Notes: a model not told the origin generated them from the letters alone. 64,000 bases of DNA from Sphingobacterium nematocida (GCF_900168125.1 NZ_FUZF01000023.1:1-64000), one strand, 5' to 3'; shown: positions 53,092 to 62,597, numbered from the stretch's first letter. Numbers and translations: made by a program.

Positions 53092-53270
53092 AAAAAAAAA
53101 CCGCAATTAAATTAACAGGTATCATGTATTATTAAACTTCGATTACACATGATTTGAGCGTATGATCATGACCTAGATGGCAAATATGCAAAATGGCCTA
53201 CATCTTTTAGTGCTCGTGATATTGAAGCGTTAAGTTTAAAATAGTGACAACCCGAATTTAATTGCGGCAA
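53092..53270 (-). ncRNA. ssrS: 6S RNA candidate
   Basis: About 178 bases between zapA and rny with no open frame. The ends pair perfectly over 13 bp (CCGCAATTAAATT / AATTTAATTGCGG) and the 3' arm runs into T9, a terminator-like end. Inside, further pairings are nested: CGGGU/ACCUG, UUAAACUU/AAGUUUAA, CGAGC/GCUC and a terminal hairpin AGAU..GGC/GCC..AUCU. A long rod with internal loops and closing stem at the ends is the form of 6S RNA, which blocks RNA polymerase in stationary phase, and zapA is its classic neighbour. Sequence identity with 6S was not tested. Confidence 0.75.
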
Positions 53271-53307
53271 ACTCGTTGTTAAAGCTCTATATATAAAGAA
53301 CGAAAAC

Positions 53308-53598
53308 TTATTTTTTAAAGAAATCAGTCAAGATCGTATCCAATTCATGAACAGACTGTTCCAGCCCCAAATCTTGATTCTGTGCGCTACGCTCGGCTTT
53401 GATCATTCCAGTAGCATATTGTAAAACACACATCGACAACAAGTCTTGTTTATCACGAACGGAATAGTTTTCCTGCAATTCCTTCATTTTTTCATTTATC
53501 AATTTCGCTGCGTGACGTATAACCTCTTCCTCTTCTATCCCAACACGTAAAGGATACACACGATCACCGATATTTATTTTTATGGAAATCTCTCCCAT
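53308..53598 (-). CDS. zapA: cell division protein ZapA
   Basis: 96 residues. Small helical protein that bundles FtsZ filaments. The N-terminal part is IKINIGDRVYPLRVGIEEEEVI, then helix AAKLINEKMKELQ and a C-terminal coiled coil LSMCVLQYATGMIKAE. Length and pattern fit ZapA. It follows a coiled-coil gene by 51 bases, in the order pheT - coiled coil - zapA. Confidence 0.92.
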   Translation of the reverse strand: MGEISIKINIGDRVYPLRVGIEEEEVIRHAAKLINEKMKELQENYSVRDKQDLLSMCVLQYATGMIKAERSAQNQDLGLEQSVHELDTILTDFFKK

Positions 53599-53649
53599 TT
53601 TTATGAGCTTTATAATGTATTAAACCAAATTGACTTCACCCTTATTTAG

Positions 53650-53958
53650 TTATTTCAACAGGTTTATACATCTGTCTATTTCTCGCACAAAATCGTTAAT
53701 TTTTTGTTTTGTGTCAAGTATTTTTTCATTTATAGCACTTTTATCTATATCCGCCTCTTCCAAGGATTTAGCAACAGCCATTGCCTTGATCTTTTCTTCA
53801 AGTTGATTTACCTTCCCCGAACTGGTCTCAAATGCAACCTGCACAGACTGCAACTCTAATTTCAAAAGATCATTTTCTTCTTGTAAAGCTTCACACAATT
53901 GAACTAAATTCTTCGTTTTCTCAACGATAAGATTCATTTGTGTCGATAATGATGCCAT
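53650..53958 (-). CDS. small coiled-coil protein, ZapB-like
   Basis: 102 residues, almost entirely heptad-patterned: LVQLCEALQEENDLLKLEL and VNQLEEKIKAM, followed by a charged middle and a short basic helix INDFVREIDRCINLLK. No signal peptide. The gene between pheT and zapA in this phylum codes for such a protein, and its length and position suggest a ZapB-like partner in Z-ring organisation, but homology to E. coli ZapB is not visible. Confidence 0.7.
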   Translation of the reverse strand: MASLSTQMNLIVEKTKNLVQLCEALQEENDLLKLELQSVQVAFETSSGKVNQLEEKIKAMAVAKSLEEADIDKSAINEKILDTKQKINDFVREIDRCINLLK

Positions 53959-53986
53959 ATAATAATTCGCAATTAAATTAAATAAA

Positions 53987-56383
53987 CTACCGCACTACAG
54001 CGCCCGTCTCTTTCTCAAAGTTAATAATTAATTTTTGAATAATGCTATCAATTTGTTTATCATTTAGCGTTTTTTCTTCGTCCTGAATCGTAAAACTCAA
54101 AGCATAAGACTTTTTACCTTCTGGCAATTTATCTCCTTTATAGACGTCGAAAATGTTAACACCTTTTAAAAGCTTACGTTCTGACTTTACTGCGATGTTT
54201 TTTAACTGCTCAAATGTGATCGAATCATCCAATAATAACGCTAGATCACGACGTACAGCAGGGTATTTAGAAACCTCTTTGAACTTGATTTCATTTTTAC
54301 GAATCGATCGAATGACTAAGTCCCAATCAAAATCCGCATAATATACTTGCCCATCGACATCCGCTTTATTCAACGCTTCAGCATTAACAGCCCCAAAAGA
54401 AACCAACACTTTTTGCCCCTTCATATAATCTAGACCATAAGCTAGATTAGCATTTGTTGTCTCGATAACCTGAAGTCCTTCGATTTTCAAACGTTTCACA
54501 ATAACATCTACTGCTGCTTTAAGGTTATAGAAGCTTACATTGCCACTCGATACATTCCATTGTTCTTTGGATTTACTACCGACCACACCAAGTACAAGAC
54601 GCTGACGTTCACTATAGCCATCTTCCAACAAGTGGTACGTCTTACCGTACTCAAAAAACTTAAGATCACTAGACTTACGCTTCTGATTATAAGCCATTGC
54701 GGTTAACATGGAATAAACCAGGTTTTGACGCATCGTATCTAAATCCGAACTCAACGGATTTAACAAACGAACTGCCGTAGACTCATCGTCAGCATATGAT
54801 AATTTAGTCAACGAATTGGAAAGTATTTCTCTATAGCCATTTCCAATTAAAAGATCTGCAACTTGGTTTAACACAACTTCCTTATCTGGCTTATCCTGTG
54901 TATTAAGTGAAGCTAGAATCTGGCTCTTCAACTCGATATTATTATAACCGTAGATACGTAATACCTCCTCGGTAACGTCTACTTCACGCGTTACATCCAC
55001 TTTATATGCAGGGACTTCAACCGAAAAGACAGCATCTTTTTCGGAAGTAATCACTATCCCCAAAGCAAGGATAATTTCTTTAATCTCCTGAACCGGGATT
55101 TCTTTACCAATTAAACGCTGCACACTTTTACAGTCTACATCGAATACAAATGGAGAAACAGGGTTCGGGTAGAGGTCTGTGACCGCAGACGAAATAACAC
55201 CACCTGCGATTTCTTGGATCAACAGCGCCGCCCTTTTTAAAGCAAAAACAGTAATATTAGGATCTGTACCGCGTTCAAAACGGAAGGAAGAATCTGTTTT
55301 TAAACCATGACGCTTCGCCGTCTTACGTACGTAAACCGAATTAAAATAAGCGGACTCTAAAAAGATGTCCGTGGTACTTTCAGAAACTCCAGAGTATGCT
55401 CCGCCAAATACCCCTGCTATACACATAGGCTTTGTATCATCCGCTATAACTAAATCTTCTGAAGACAATTTACGTTCAACACCATCCAGAGTTGTAAAAA
55501 ACTCACCTTCATGAGCCAAACGCACAACAACTTTATTACCAGCTATTTTAGCCGCATCAAAGGCATGCAAAGGTTGCCCTAAGTCGTGTAACACGTAATT
55601 TGTGATATCGACAATATTATTGATCGAACGGATACCTATTGTATTTAACTTCTCCTTCAACCAATCCGGAGACTCCCCTACTTTGACTCCAGAAATATGC
55701 ACTCCGGAATATCTTGGACAAGCCTCGGTATTTTTCACCTCTACCGCGGCAGCGCTTGAACCAGTAGGTTCTACAAAAGACGCTATACTCGGCAATGTGT
55801 AAGTGCTGCGGAAATAAGCCGCTAAATCCCGGGCTACCCCCAAATGAGATGCTGCATCTGCACGATTCGGTGTCAATCCGATCTCAAAACAGAAATCATC
55901 CTCCATTTCGTAAAACTCTTTGACCAACGAGCCTACTTTAACATCTGCAGGTAACTCAACGATTCCAGCATGTGAGCTACCTAGGCCAATTTCATCCTCA
56001 CCGCACAACATGCCTTCGGAAACTTCACCACGGATTTTGGATTTTGTAATCTTAAACGGTTCTCCAACGGTCGGGTGGCAAGTCGTCCCCACAGTAGCGA
56101 CGATCACTTTAAGACCTGCGCGACAATTTGGTGCTCCACACACAATATCCAATGGTGTACCTGTACCAACATCCACTTTCGTAACACGTAATTTATCTGC
56201 ATTGGGATGTTGCTCGGCCGAAATCACCTCTCCTACCACTAATCCTTCCAACCCACCAGGAATAGATTGTACTTTTTCTACAGCCTCAACTTCTAGACCT
56301 ATGTCGGTCAGAATCAGAGACAATTCATTTGGAGTCTTTTCTATATCGAGGTAATTCTTAAGCCAATTGTAAGAAATATTCAT
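53987..56383 (-). CDS. pheT: phenylalanine-tRNA ligase beta subunit
   Basis: 798 residues, the normal length. Domains: N-terminal half with the tRNA-binding module (GLVVGEVISAEQHPNADKLR, VCGAPNCRAGLKVIVATVG), B3/B4 editing domain (VVRLAHEGEFFTTLDGVER), B5 (IPVQEIKEIILALGI), catalytic-like core (FFEYGKTYHL) and the anticodon-binding ferredoxin-like C-terminus (VSKYPAVRRDLALLLDD, KSYALSFTIQDEEKTL). pheS is not adjacent, as is usual in Bacteroidota. First of pheT - coiled coil - zapA. A perfect -7 element and a leader hairpin lie upstream. Confidence 0.97.
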   Translation of the reverse strand: MNISYNWLKNYLDIEKTPNELSLILTDIGLEVEAVEKVQSIPGGLEGLVVGEVISAEQHPNADKLRVTKVDVGTGTPLDIVCGAPNCRAGLKVIVATVGTTCHPTVGEPFKITKSKIRGEVSEGMLCGEDEIGLGSSHAGIVELPADVKVGSLVKEFYEMEDDFCFEIGLTPNRADAASHLGVARDLAAYFRSTYTLPSIASFVEPTGSSAAAVEVKNTEACPRYSGVHISGVKVGESPDWLKEKLNTIGIRSINNIVDITNYVLHDLGQPLHAFDAAKIAGNKVVVRLAHEGEFFTTLDGVERKLSSEDLVIADDTKPMCIAGVFGGAYSGVSESTTDIFLESAYFNSVYVRKTAKRHGLKTDSSFRFERGTDPNITVFALKRAALLIQEIAGGVISSAVTDLYPNPVSPFVFDVDCKSVQRLIGKEIPVQEIKEIILALGIVITSEKDAVFSVEVPAYKVDVTREVDVTEEVLRIYGYNNIELKSQILASLNTQDKPDKEVVLNQVADLLIGNGYREILSNSLTKLSYADDESTAVRLLNPLSSDLDTMRQNLVYSMLTAMAYNQKRKSSDLKFFEYGKTYHLLEDGYSERQRLVLGVVGSKSKEQWNVSSGNVSFYNLKAAVDVIVKRLKIEGLQVIETTNANLAYGLDYMKGQKVLVSFGAVNAEALNKADVDGQVYYADFDWDLVIRSIRKNEIKFKEVSKYPAVRRDLALLLDDSITFEQLKNIAVKSERKLLKGVNIFDVYKGDKLPEGKKSYALSFTIQDEEKTLNDKQIDSIIQKLIINFEKETGAVVR

Positions 56384-56418
56384 ATGTATTTGATTTGTCT
56401 TATTATATAGTCATATGG

Positions 56419-56458
56419 AATACTCATAAGTGTTTGTGCTTTGCTGAACATGAGTATT
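56419..56458. repeat. inverted repeat in the pheT leader
   Basis: AATACTCAT and ATGAGTATT (9 bp) around a 22-base loop, 36 bases before the ATG, inside the transcript from the promoter at 56487..56494. A hairpin that could modulate pheT translation; no T-box features. Confidence 0.45.
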
Positions 56459-56486
56459 TCATTTTTTAATAGTTTTTTTAGCGATA

Positions 56487-56494
56487 CAAAGATA
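56487..56494 (-). promoter_or_regulatory. -7 element of the pheT operon
   Basis: TATCTTTG on the minus strand, 104 bases before the ATG at 56383. Confidence 0.55.
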
Positions 56495-56529
56495 GGCTTT
56501 TGAGTAGAAAATAAAGCACTTTTTGCTAG

Positions 56530-56558
56530 TTGCTTATTTAAAATATTCCGTAACTTTG
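56530..56558 (+). promoter_or_regulatory. purL promoter
   Basis: TTG (56530) and TAACTTTG (56551..56558) with 18 bases between; this is the best -33/-7 pair in the window. ATG 41 bases downstream. Confidence 0.72.
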
Positions 56559-56598
56559 TGCTTTAAGTTGAAGAACGTTCAAAACCCAACATTATATA

Positions 56599-59500
56599 AT
56601 GATTCATTTCTTTGAGAACCCATCGAATACTATCTACAGTGTTCAAAGCGTAAACTCTTTATCACAAGAAGACATTACTAAACTAAACTGGCTGTTCGGC
56701 GATGCTAAAAAGCTAGAAGAGCAAACCTTAATCCGCTATTTTGTAGGTCCGCGAGCTGCCATGGTCACTCCATGGAGTACCAATGCGGTAGAGATCACAC
56801 AAAACATGGGTATCGAGGGTATTATCCGTATCGAGGAATTTCAGCCTGTACCTGCTGACTTTAATGACTTCGATCCGATGATCTCTCAAAAGTTTGAAGC
56901 CCTCACACAGGATATGTACACCATACATATCACTCCAGAGCCTATTATCGATATCGACGATATTGATGCTTATAATAAAACTGAAGGTCTTGCATTAAAT
57001 CAAGAAGAGGTAGAATATTTAAACAAGCTATCCGACAAGTTAGGACGTAAACTGACAGACTCTGAAGTTTTTGCTTTTTCGCAAGCGAACTCGGAGCATT
57101 GTCGTCACAAAATTTTCAACGGTACATTCATTATTGATGGGGAGGAACAGCCTACCTCGTTGTTCAAATTAATCAAGAAAACTTCTGAAACAAATCCTAA
57201 TCAGATTGTATCGGCATACAAAGACAACGTAGCTTTTGTCAAAGGACCAAAGGTAACACAATTTGCACCTAAGTCTGCTGACAAACCTGACTTTTATGAA
57301 GAGAAGGAATTTGATTCGGTACTATCGGTAAAAGCAGAAACACACAACTTCCCAACAACTGTTGAACCATTTTCTGGTGCAGCTACGGGTTCTGGCGGTG
57401 AGATCCGTGACAGATTAGCTGGTGGACAAGGTGCAATCCCACTTGCGGGTACAGCCATATATATGACGGCCTACTCTCGCTTATTGCAAGATCGCCCGTG
57501 GGAAAAAGGAATGCAAGAACGTCCATGGTTATATCAAACACCAATGGACATCCTGATCAAAGCGTCCAACGGTGCTTCAGACTTCGGGAATAAATTCGGA
57601 CAACCGCTAATCACAGGATCGGTATTAACCTTCGAACATGAAGAAGACGACCGCAAACTGGGCTATGATAAAGTGATCATGCAAGCTGGTGGTGTTGGTT
57701 ACGGAAAATTAGACCAAGCAAAGAAACATACACCTCAAGTGGGGGATAAAATTGTCATCCTGGGTGGCGAAAACTACCGTATCGGAATGGGTGGAGCTGC
57801 TGTATCTTCAGCAGATACAGGCGCTTTTGGTTCGGGAATCGAATTGAACGCGATACAACGCTCAAATCCCGAAATGCAAAAAAGAGCGGCCAATGCGGTA
57901 CGTGGTATGGTCGAATCCGACAACAATCCAATTGTTTCTATCCATGACCACGGTGCTGGTGGTCACTTAAACTGTCTATCAGAGCTTGTTGAAGAAACCG
58001 GAGGGCTGATTGATTTGGATAAACTACCTGTAGGAGACCCAACTCTTTCCGCTAAAGAAATAATCGGTAATGAATCGCAAGAACGTATGGGCTTGGTCAT
58101 TGCTGAAAAAGATATAGATACCTTAAAACGAGTTGCTGACCGTGAACGATCGCCAATGTACGCTGTTGGAGATGTAACAGGTGATAACCGTTTTACATTT
58201 GAATCAAAGACTACAGGTGCTAAACCTATGGATTATGCTTTAGAAGATTTCTTTGGATCATCTCCTAAAACGATCATGCGGGATAATACCATTACGCGCA
58301 CATATACCGGTCTTTCCTATACAGCGCAAGATGTACCTAACTACGTCAACCAAGTATTACAATTGGAATCTGTCGCTTCAAAAGACTGGTTGACCAACAA
58401 AGTAGACCGTTGTGTGGGTGGTCGTGTCGCTAAACAACAATGCACAGGCCCTCTACAATTGCCATTAAACAACGTGGGGGTAATGGCATTGGATTATAAA
58501 GGTAAAGAAGGTATTGCGACCACTGTAGGACACTCTCCAGTAGCAGCGCTTATTGACCCAGCTGCTGCCAGTAAAACGGCTATCGGCGAGGCTCTTTCAA
58601 ATATCGTATTCGCTCCTATCATCAATGGTATTGAAGGTATTTCATTATCGGCAAACTGGATGTGGGCCTGTAATAATGAAGGAGAAGACGCTAGACTTTA
58701 CAAAGCTGTCAAGGCATGTTCTGATTTTGCAATTGAATTAGGTATCAACATCCCTACAGGTAAGGATTCGCTATCGATGAAGCAAAAGTATCCTAACGGT
58801 GAAAATGTAATCGCACCTGGAACTGTGATTATCTCCGCTGCTGGAAACTGTACAGATATCAACAAGGTAGTTGAACCTGTTTTGAAAAAGAACAGCGGTT
58901 CTATCTACTATATTAATTTATCAAAAGATACATTCAAACTCGGCGGTTCTTCTTTTGCACAGATTTTGAATAAAGTAGGAACAGAAGCCCCTACGATACA
59001 AGATGCTGCTTATTTCAAAACAGCATTCAATACGATACAACAATTGATCACTGCAGGTCAGATTGAGGCTGGTCATGATATTGGTTCTGGAGGTTTAGTG
59101 ACTACATTGCTTGAAATGACATTCGCCGATGTAAATCTAGCAGCTAACTATGATCTATCCGACTTAGGCGAAGCTGATACCGTGAAAACATTGTTCAGCG
59201 AAAATATTGCAGTGGTTTTGCAAGCAAAAGATAATACTACGCTAGAAACAGCTTTCAGTACGGCAGGCATTCAAGCTGTGAAAATCGGTGAGGTCATCGA
59301 AGGCAATACTGTCAGTTTAAAAAACAACACGGATGTATTTACATTCGATGTAGCCGAAACACGCGACACTTGGTACAAGACATCTTTCCTGTTGGATCAA
59401 AAACAGTCGAAAAACGGCATGGCGCAAGAGCGTTACAATAACTACAAAAAACAACCGTTAAATTTTGTCTTCCCGACACATTTCAATGGTAAAAAACCAG

Positions 59501-60273
59501 CTTTCACTACTTCTGGATCACGTCCTAAGGCTGCTATCCTTCGTGAAAAAGGCTCTAACTCAGAAAGAGAAATGGCTAACGCTATGTATCTTGCTGGATT
59601 TGATGTGAAAGACGTGCACATGACAGATTTAATAACTGGGCGTGAGACATTGGAAGACATTCAGTTCATAGGAGCTGTTGGTGGATTCTCTAACTCAGAT
59701 GTATTAGGGTCGGCCAAAGGTTGGGCTGGAGCTTTCTTGTACAATGAGAAAGCAAAGAAAGCATTGGATAACTTCTTCGCTCGTCCTGACACCATGTCTG
59801 TCGGAATATGTAACGGGTGTCAATTGTTTATGGAGCTGGAGTTAATCAACCCTGAACATGAAGTACATGGCAAAATGCTCCACAATACATCTGGAAAACA
59901 CGAATCAAACTTCGTCTCGGTAAAGGTGCAAGAGAACAACTCCATCATGCTAAAAACCCTTGCTGGATCAACACTAGGTGTTTGGATCTCGCACGGAGAA
60001 GGTAAATTCAACCTACCTAAAGAGGAGTCTGCTTATCAAATCGTTGCTAAATATGCGTACGAGCAGTACCCACACAATCCAAATGGATCAGACTATAATA
60101 CAGCGATGTTATGTGACACCACAGGTCGTCATCTAGTGACCATGCCACATATCGAACGTTCGACGTTCCAATGGAACTGGGCTAATTATCCAAACGGACG
60201 TCAAGACGAAGTCACGCCTTGGTTGGAGGCTTTCGTAAACGCTAAAAATTGGTGCGAAACCAATAAAAAATAA
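56599..60273 (+). CDS. purL: phosphoribosylformylglycinamidine synthase (single chain)
   Basis: Fourth step of purine synthesis: FGAR + glutamine + ATP to FGAM. 1224 residues, the large type with N-terminal PurS-like, two AIR-synthase-like (ATP-grasp-like) halves and a C-terminal glutamine amidotransferase in one chain. Landmarks: AETHNFPTTVEPFSGAATG, HDHGAGGHLNCLSE, and the glutaminase with VGICNGCQLF (Cys nucleophile about 1071) and MPHIERSTFQWNW. Transcribed alone between its own promoter and an 18-bp hairpin terminator. Confidence 0.97.
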   Translation: MIHFFENPSNTIYSVQSVNSLSQEDITKLNWLFGDAKKLEEQTLIRYFVGPRAAMVTPWSTNAVEITQNMGIEGIIRIEEFQPVPADFNDFDPMISQKFEALTQDMYTIHITPEPIIDIDDIDAYNKTEGLALNQEEVEYLNKLSDKLGRKLTDSEVFAFSQANSEHCRHKIFNGTFIIDGEEQPTSLFKLIKKTSETNPNQIVSAYKDNVAFVKGPKVTQFAPKSADKPDFYEEKEFDSVLSVKAETHNFPTTVEPFSGAATGSGGEIRDRLAGGQGAIPLAGTAIYMTAYSRLLQDRPWEKGMQERPWLYQTPMDILIKASNGASDFGNKFGQPLITGSVLTFEHEEDDRKLGYDKVIMQAGGVGYGKLDQAKKHTPQVGDKIVILGGENYRIGMGGAAVSSADTGAFGSGIELNAIQRSNPEMQKRAANAVRGMVESDNNPIVSIHDHGAGGHLNCLSELVEETGGLIDLDKLPVGDPTLSAKEIIGNESQERMGLVIAEKDIDTLKRVADRERSPMYAVGDVTGDNRFTFESKTTGAKPMDYALEDFFGSSPKTIMRDNTITRTYTGLSYTAQDVPNYVNQVLQLESVASKDWLTNKVDRCVGGRVAKQQCTGPLQLPLNNVGVMALDYKGKEGIATTVGHSPVAALIDPAAASKTAIGEALSNIVFAPIINGIEGISLSANWMWACNNEGEDARLYKAVKACSDFAIELGINIPTGKDSLSMKQKYPNGENVIAPGTVIISAAGNCTDINKVVEPVLKKNSGSIYYINLSKDTFKLGGSSFAQILNKVGTEAPTIQDAAYFKTAFNTIQQLITAGQIEAGHDIGSGGLVTTLLEMTFADVNLAANYDLSDLGEADTVKTLFSENIAVVLQAKDNTTLETAFSTAGIQAVKIGEVIEGNTVSLKNNTDVFTFDVAETRDTWYKTSFLLDQKQSKNGMAQERYNNYKKQPLNFVFPTHFNGKKPAFTTSGSRPKAAILREKGSNSEREMANAMYLAGFDVKDVHMTDLITGRETLEDIQFIGAVGGFSNSDVLGSAKGWAGAFLYNEKAKKALDNFFARPDTMSVGICNGCQLFMELELINPEHEVHGKMLHNTSGKHESNFVSVKVQENNSIMLKTLAGSTLGVWISHGEGKFNLPKEESAYQIVAKYAYEQYPHNPNGSDYNTAMLCDTTGRHLVTMPHIERSTFQWNWANYPNGRQDEVTPWLEAFVNAKNWCETNKK

Positions 60274-60277
60274 TTTT

Positions 60278-60318
60278 AAATGGAAAAAGCTCTCCTTTTG
60301 GGAGAGCTTTTTCCATTT
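60278..60318. terminator. terminator shared by purL and doxX-like gene
   Basis: An 18-bp perfect stem AAATGGAAAAAGCTCTCC / GGAGAGCTTTTTCCATTT around TTTTG; the doxX-like stop codon is at its edge. Confidence 0.88.
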
Positions 60319-60764
60319 TATATAGACCGACGATAACCCGGTTTATCCATCATATGATCGAGCGAAAACTTCCCTGATCCAGCCACCAAAAAAACAGCCA
60401 ATAGAATCATTACAAGGATAGACAACCATAACTCCGAATTCAGAAAACTAAAACCACTGGTGATATTGACAAAAAATACCGCCCCTACCACTACCGGAAA
60501 TATCAACAAAGCTGCTAGTCGGGTTTGAAACCCAAAAATAAGGAATAACCCGCCCACCAAATGTGTGAACACAACGTAATGAACAGCTCCCCAAATAGAC
60601 AGTTGAAAATTAGTTTGTTCGATCAACCGTCTTACAGCTTCCTGATCGTTTACAAAGCTTATTCCTTTGGCAAGAATAATAATCCCTAATGCGATTCTCA
60701 AATAGTCTAACCATTGTGGATGATGACGATCTCCCCAATGTTCTATTCTATGAATTAGGTTCAT
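60318..60764 (-). CDS. DoxX family membrane protein
   Basis: 148 residues with four membrane helices (about 18-35, 58-75, 84-100, 112-128): WLDYLRIALGIIILAKGISF, AVHYVVFTHLVGGLFLIFGF, LLIFPVVVGAVFFVN, WLSILVMILLAVFLVAGSGKF. This is the DoxX/terminal quinol oxidase subunit-like family; members in Bacteroidota are of mostly unknown role, some in oxidative stress. An unusually strong ribosome site, AAAGGAGGTCATT before the ATG, fixes the start. Confidence 0.88.
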   Translation of the reverse strand: MNLIHRIEHWGDRHHPQWLDYLRIALGIIILAKGISFVNDQEAVRRLIEQTNFQLSIWGAVHYVVFTHLVGGLFLIFGFQTRLAALLIFPVVVGAVFFVNITSGFSFLNSELWLSILVMILLAVFLVAGSGKFSLDHMMDKPGYRRSI

Positions 60765-60855
60765 AATGACCTCCTTTCTAAAATTGGTATACTATATATA
60801 ACGTAATTTTAGCAAAAAAGTTTCATTACCGGATTTATTTCAAGAAATATCTTAA

Positions 60856-61809
60856 TTAGTACTTAATAGGGTAATCTTCTATAAATTCAAACTTATAGTT
60901 CTCCTTTTTAAGGCTATCGATCAATTCAGCTAACAAATGTTGTCCCTTCTTGGTCTGAAACATATCGTCGTGCATTAATAATACCACGTTATTGGGTGTC
61001 ATCGAACTTTTATTGTTCATAAAGTTCCGTATCCTCCCATAAACTGTTTCCAATGCTTGTACCGGTACGCCACTCAAACTATTAATACGCCACTCAACAT
61101 CCCAACCGTAAATCTTATACCCATTGGCAAACAACATATCCGCAGTACTAGAACCACTCTGCAAATCGATCTTACGCACATCATCGTATATCCAAATATT
61201 ACGTCCAGGTAGACGAACTACTTTATGTTTTAGATTCAGATCATTCTCATTTTTGACGAAATCTTCAAAAGCGGTCTTAGGTGTACTATAAAAATGACTA
61301 AATCTATTGTAGGCATGGGTATAACTATGATTATAACACGAAACCAAGGGGTTATTTTCGTATTTCGCTAAATCACGTTTACGACCTTTGCTCATATTAG
61401 CATGTCTACCAACGAGGAAAGCGTTGACCTTAATATTCTTAGCTGTAGCAAGCGAATCGATAGCCGCACTACCAACCAGCGGTCCATCATCAAAAGTCAA
61501 ATAAACATGCTTAGGCATCTTATCAAACTCACGTCGTAGAGAATCTTTGAGCATTCTCTTTTGCGTTTTGATATCGATAGGTTTTAGCGTATCCACAACA
61601 AACCGAATCTGGTTTTTCTGCAACGAATCCCATTTATCTAAAAGTAAAGGCTTTTTAACCGGATTAAGTTTCTCTTGCTCGATAGTTTCTATCGAGTCTC
61701 GATTTACAGATCCTAAAGCAGCTGATGATAAATTTTGACAAGAACTCATCCAAACACTAAGGAGAGCAGCCCCAACTAGAAAAGCAAACCCTCTACCTAT
61801 CTTCCTCAT
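60856..61809 (-). CDS. lipoprotein polysaccharide deacetylase (NodB domain)
   Basis: 317 residues. The signal ends at MSSCQNL with the lipid Cys at 24, so anchored to the membrane. The NodB domain runs from about 100 to 305: YLTFDDGPLVGS has the Asp pair, YNHSYTHAYNRF the His-x3-His zinc pair, RLPGRNIWIYDD replaces the usual RPPxG block, and VVLLMHDDMF is the last catalytic His. Probably removes acetyl from peptidoglycan or an extracellular glycan. Promoter TTTG-N17-TAATTTTG upstream at 61845..61873. Single gene. Confidence 0.9.
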   Translation of the reverse strand: MRKIGRGFAFLVGAALLSVWMSSCQNLSSAALGSVNRDSIETIEQEKLNPVKKPLLLDKWDSLQKNQIRFVVDTLKPIDIKTQKRMLKDSLRREFDKMPKHVYLTFDDGPLVGSAAIDSLATAKNIKVNAFLVGRHANMSKGRKRDLAKYENNPLVSCYNHSYTHAYNRFSHFYSTPKTAFEDFVKNENDLNLKHKVVRLPGRNIWIYDDVRKIDLQSGSSTADMLFANGYKIYGWDVEWRINSLSGVPVQALETVYGRIRNFMNNKSSMTPNNVVLLMHDDMFQTKKGQHLLAELIDSLKKENYKFEFIEDYPIKY

Positions 61810-61844
61810 GAATATAGCAATTAACGATTACCCTAAATATTCCA

Positions 61845-61873
61845 CAAAATTAGAACAAATATCTTAATACAAA
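61845..61873 (-). promoter_or_regulatory. promoter of the deacetylase gene
   Basis: On the minus strand TTTG, 17 bases, TAATTTTG (-7 at 61845..61852). Both boxes fit the Bacteroidota consensus. Confidence 0.62.
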
Positions 61874-61917
61874 GTATAATTTTTTGTTTTTAATGGATGT
61901 TTTAAAAAAAAGAAAAA

Positions 61918-61949
61918 AAAGCCTCTAAATACTATGATTTAGAGGCTTT
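61918..61949 (-). terminator. terminator of the His-rich protein gene
   Basis: AAAGCCTCTAAAT pairs with ATTTAGAGGCTTT around ACTATG; a long T-rich run follows on the minus strand. 43 bases past the stop. Confidence 0.88.
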
Positions 61950-61992
61950 AAACAAACTTAATTACAATTAAACTACTTAACAAACAAAGATG

Positions 61993-62496
61993 TTAATCAT
62001 CGTGATGTTTTCGCCCATGTTTTCTATAATCCTTATCATGTTTCTTGTGTGACTTTTTGTTGTACTTATCATCTCTACGTCCATCACGACCATCATATCG
62101 ATTATGATAATGATCCCGATGCGAATCTCTCAATATCACTTGCGAATGGTTATGCGAATACCGTCCATAGCTACTACGATGACGACTATGGTAACGCCAA
62201 GGCGAAGGTTCGTTTAATACGACTTTGTAAGTGCGGTACACATCGTAATGCTTGTACCTACTTGGTAGTTTCGAGTTCGTAACCCACCGATTACCATGAT
62301 AATAAGTATATCTTCGACTACTTACATCATAATAAACATCCATTTCCGGCAAATAATAATAACGTACATAGTCGTATCCCACCGGTCCCCATAATGGCTG
62401 ACTGCCAATATTAATGCTTACACTGACTTGCGCACTACTGGGCTGAAAAAAACCTAATCCAACAAATAGTAGCGATAGGTAAAAGTATCTTTTCAT
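61993..62496 (-). CDS. secreted His/Arg/Asp-rich protein of unknown function
   Basis: About 167 residues from MKRYFYLSLLFVGLGF. A signal peptide ends near PSSAQV. The first part holds a Tyr-rich block with PLWGPVGYDYVRYYYLPEMD and YYHGNRWV, seen in small secreted proteins of this phylum. The last ~66 residues are extremely polar with 12 His, many Arg, Lys and Asp (DSHRDHYHNRYDGRDGRRDD, HKKHDKDYRKHGRKHHDD), which could bind metal or coat a surface. GGAGG before the ATG at 62496 decides the start over the 16-codon longer frame. Function unknown. Confidence 0.75.
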   Translation of the reverse strand: MKRYFYLSLLFVGLGFFQPSSAQVSVSINIGSQPLWGPVGYDYVRYYYLPEMDVYYDVSSRRYTYYHGNRWVTNSKLPSRYKHYDVYRTYKVVLNEPSPWRYHSRHRSSYGRYSHNHSQVILRDSHRDHYHNRYDGRDGRRDDKYNKKSHKKHDKDYRKHGRKHHDD

Positions 62497-62597
62497 AACA
62501 TCCTCCTTGTTCTTTTTTTCCTTAGTTGTAAGTAGGACGTACAAGTACTACAAAAGGATTAATGGTCGAACTGTTAAAAGATGTAAAATTAGTGTTA

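Noticed and set aside
56384..56486. T-box riboswitch upstream of pheT
   Set aside because: No T-box AGGGTGGNACCGCG-like sequence or specifier loop; T-boxes are not known in Bacteroidota.
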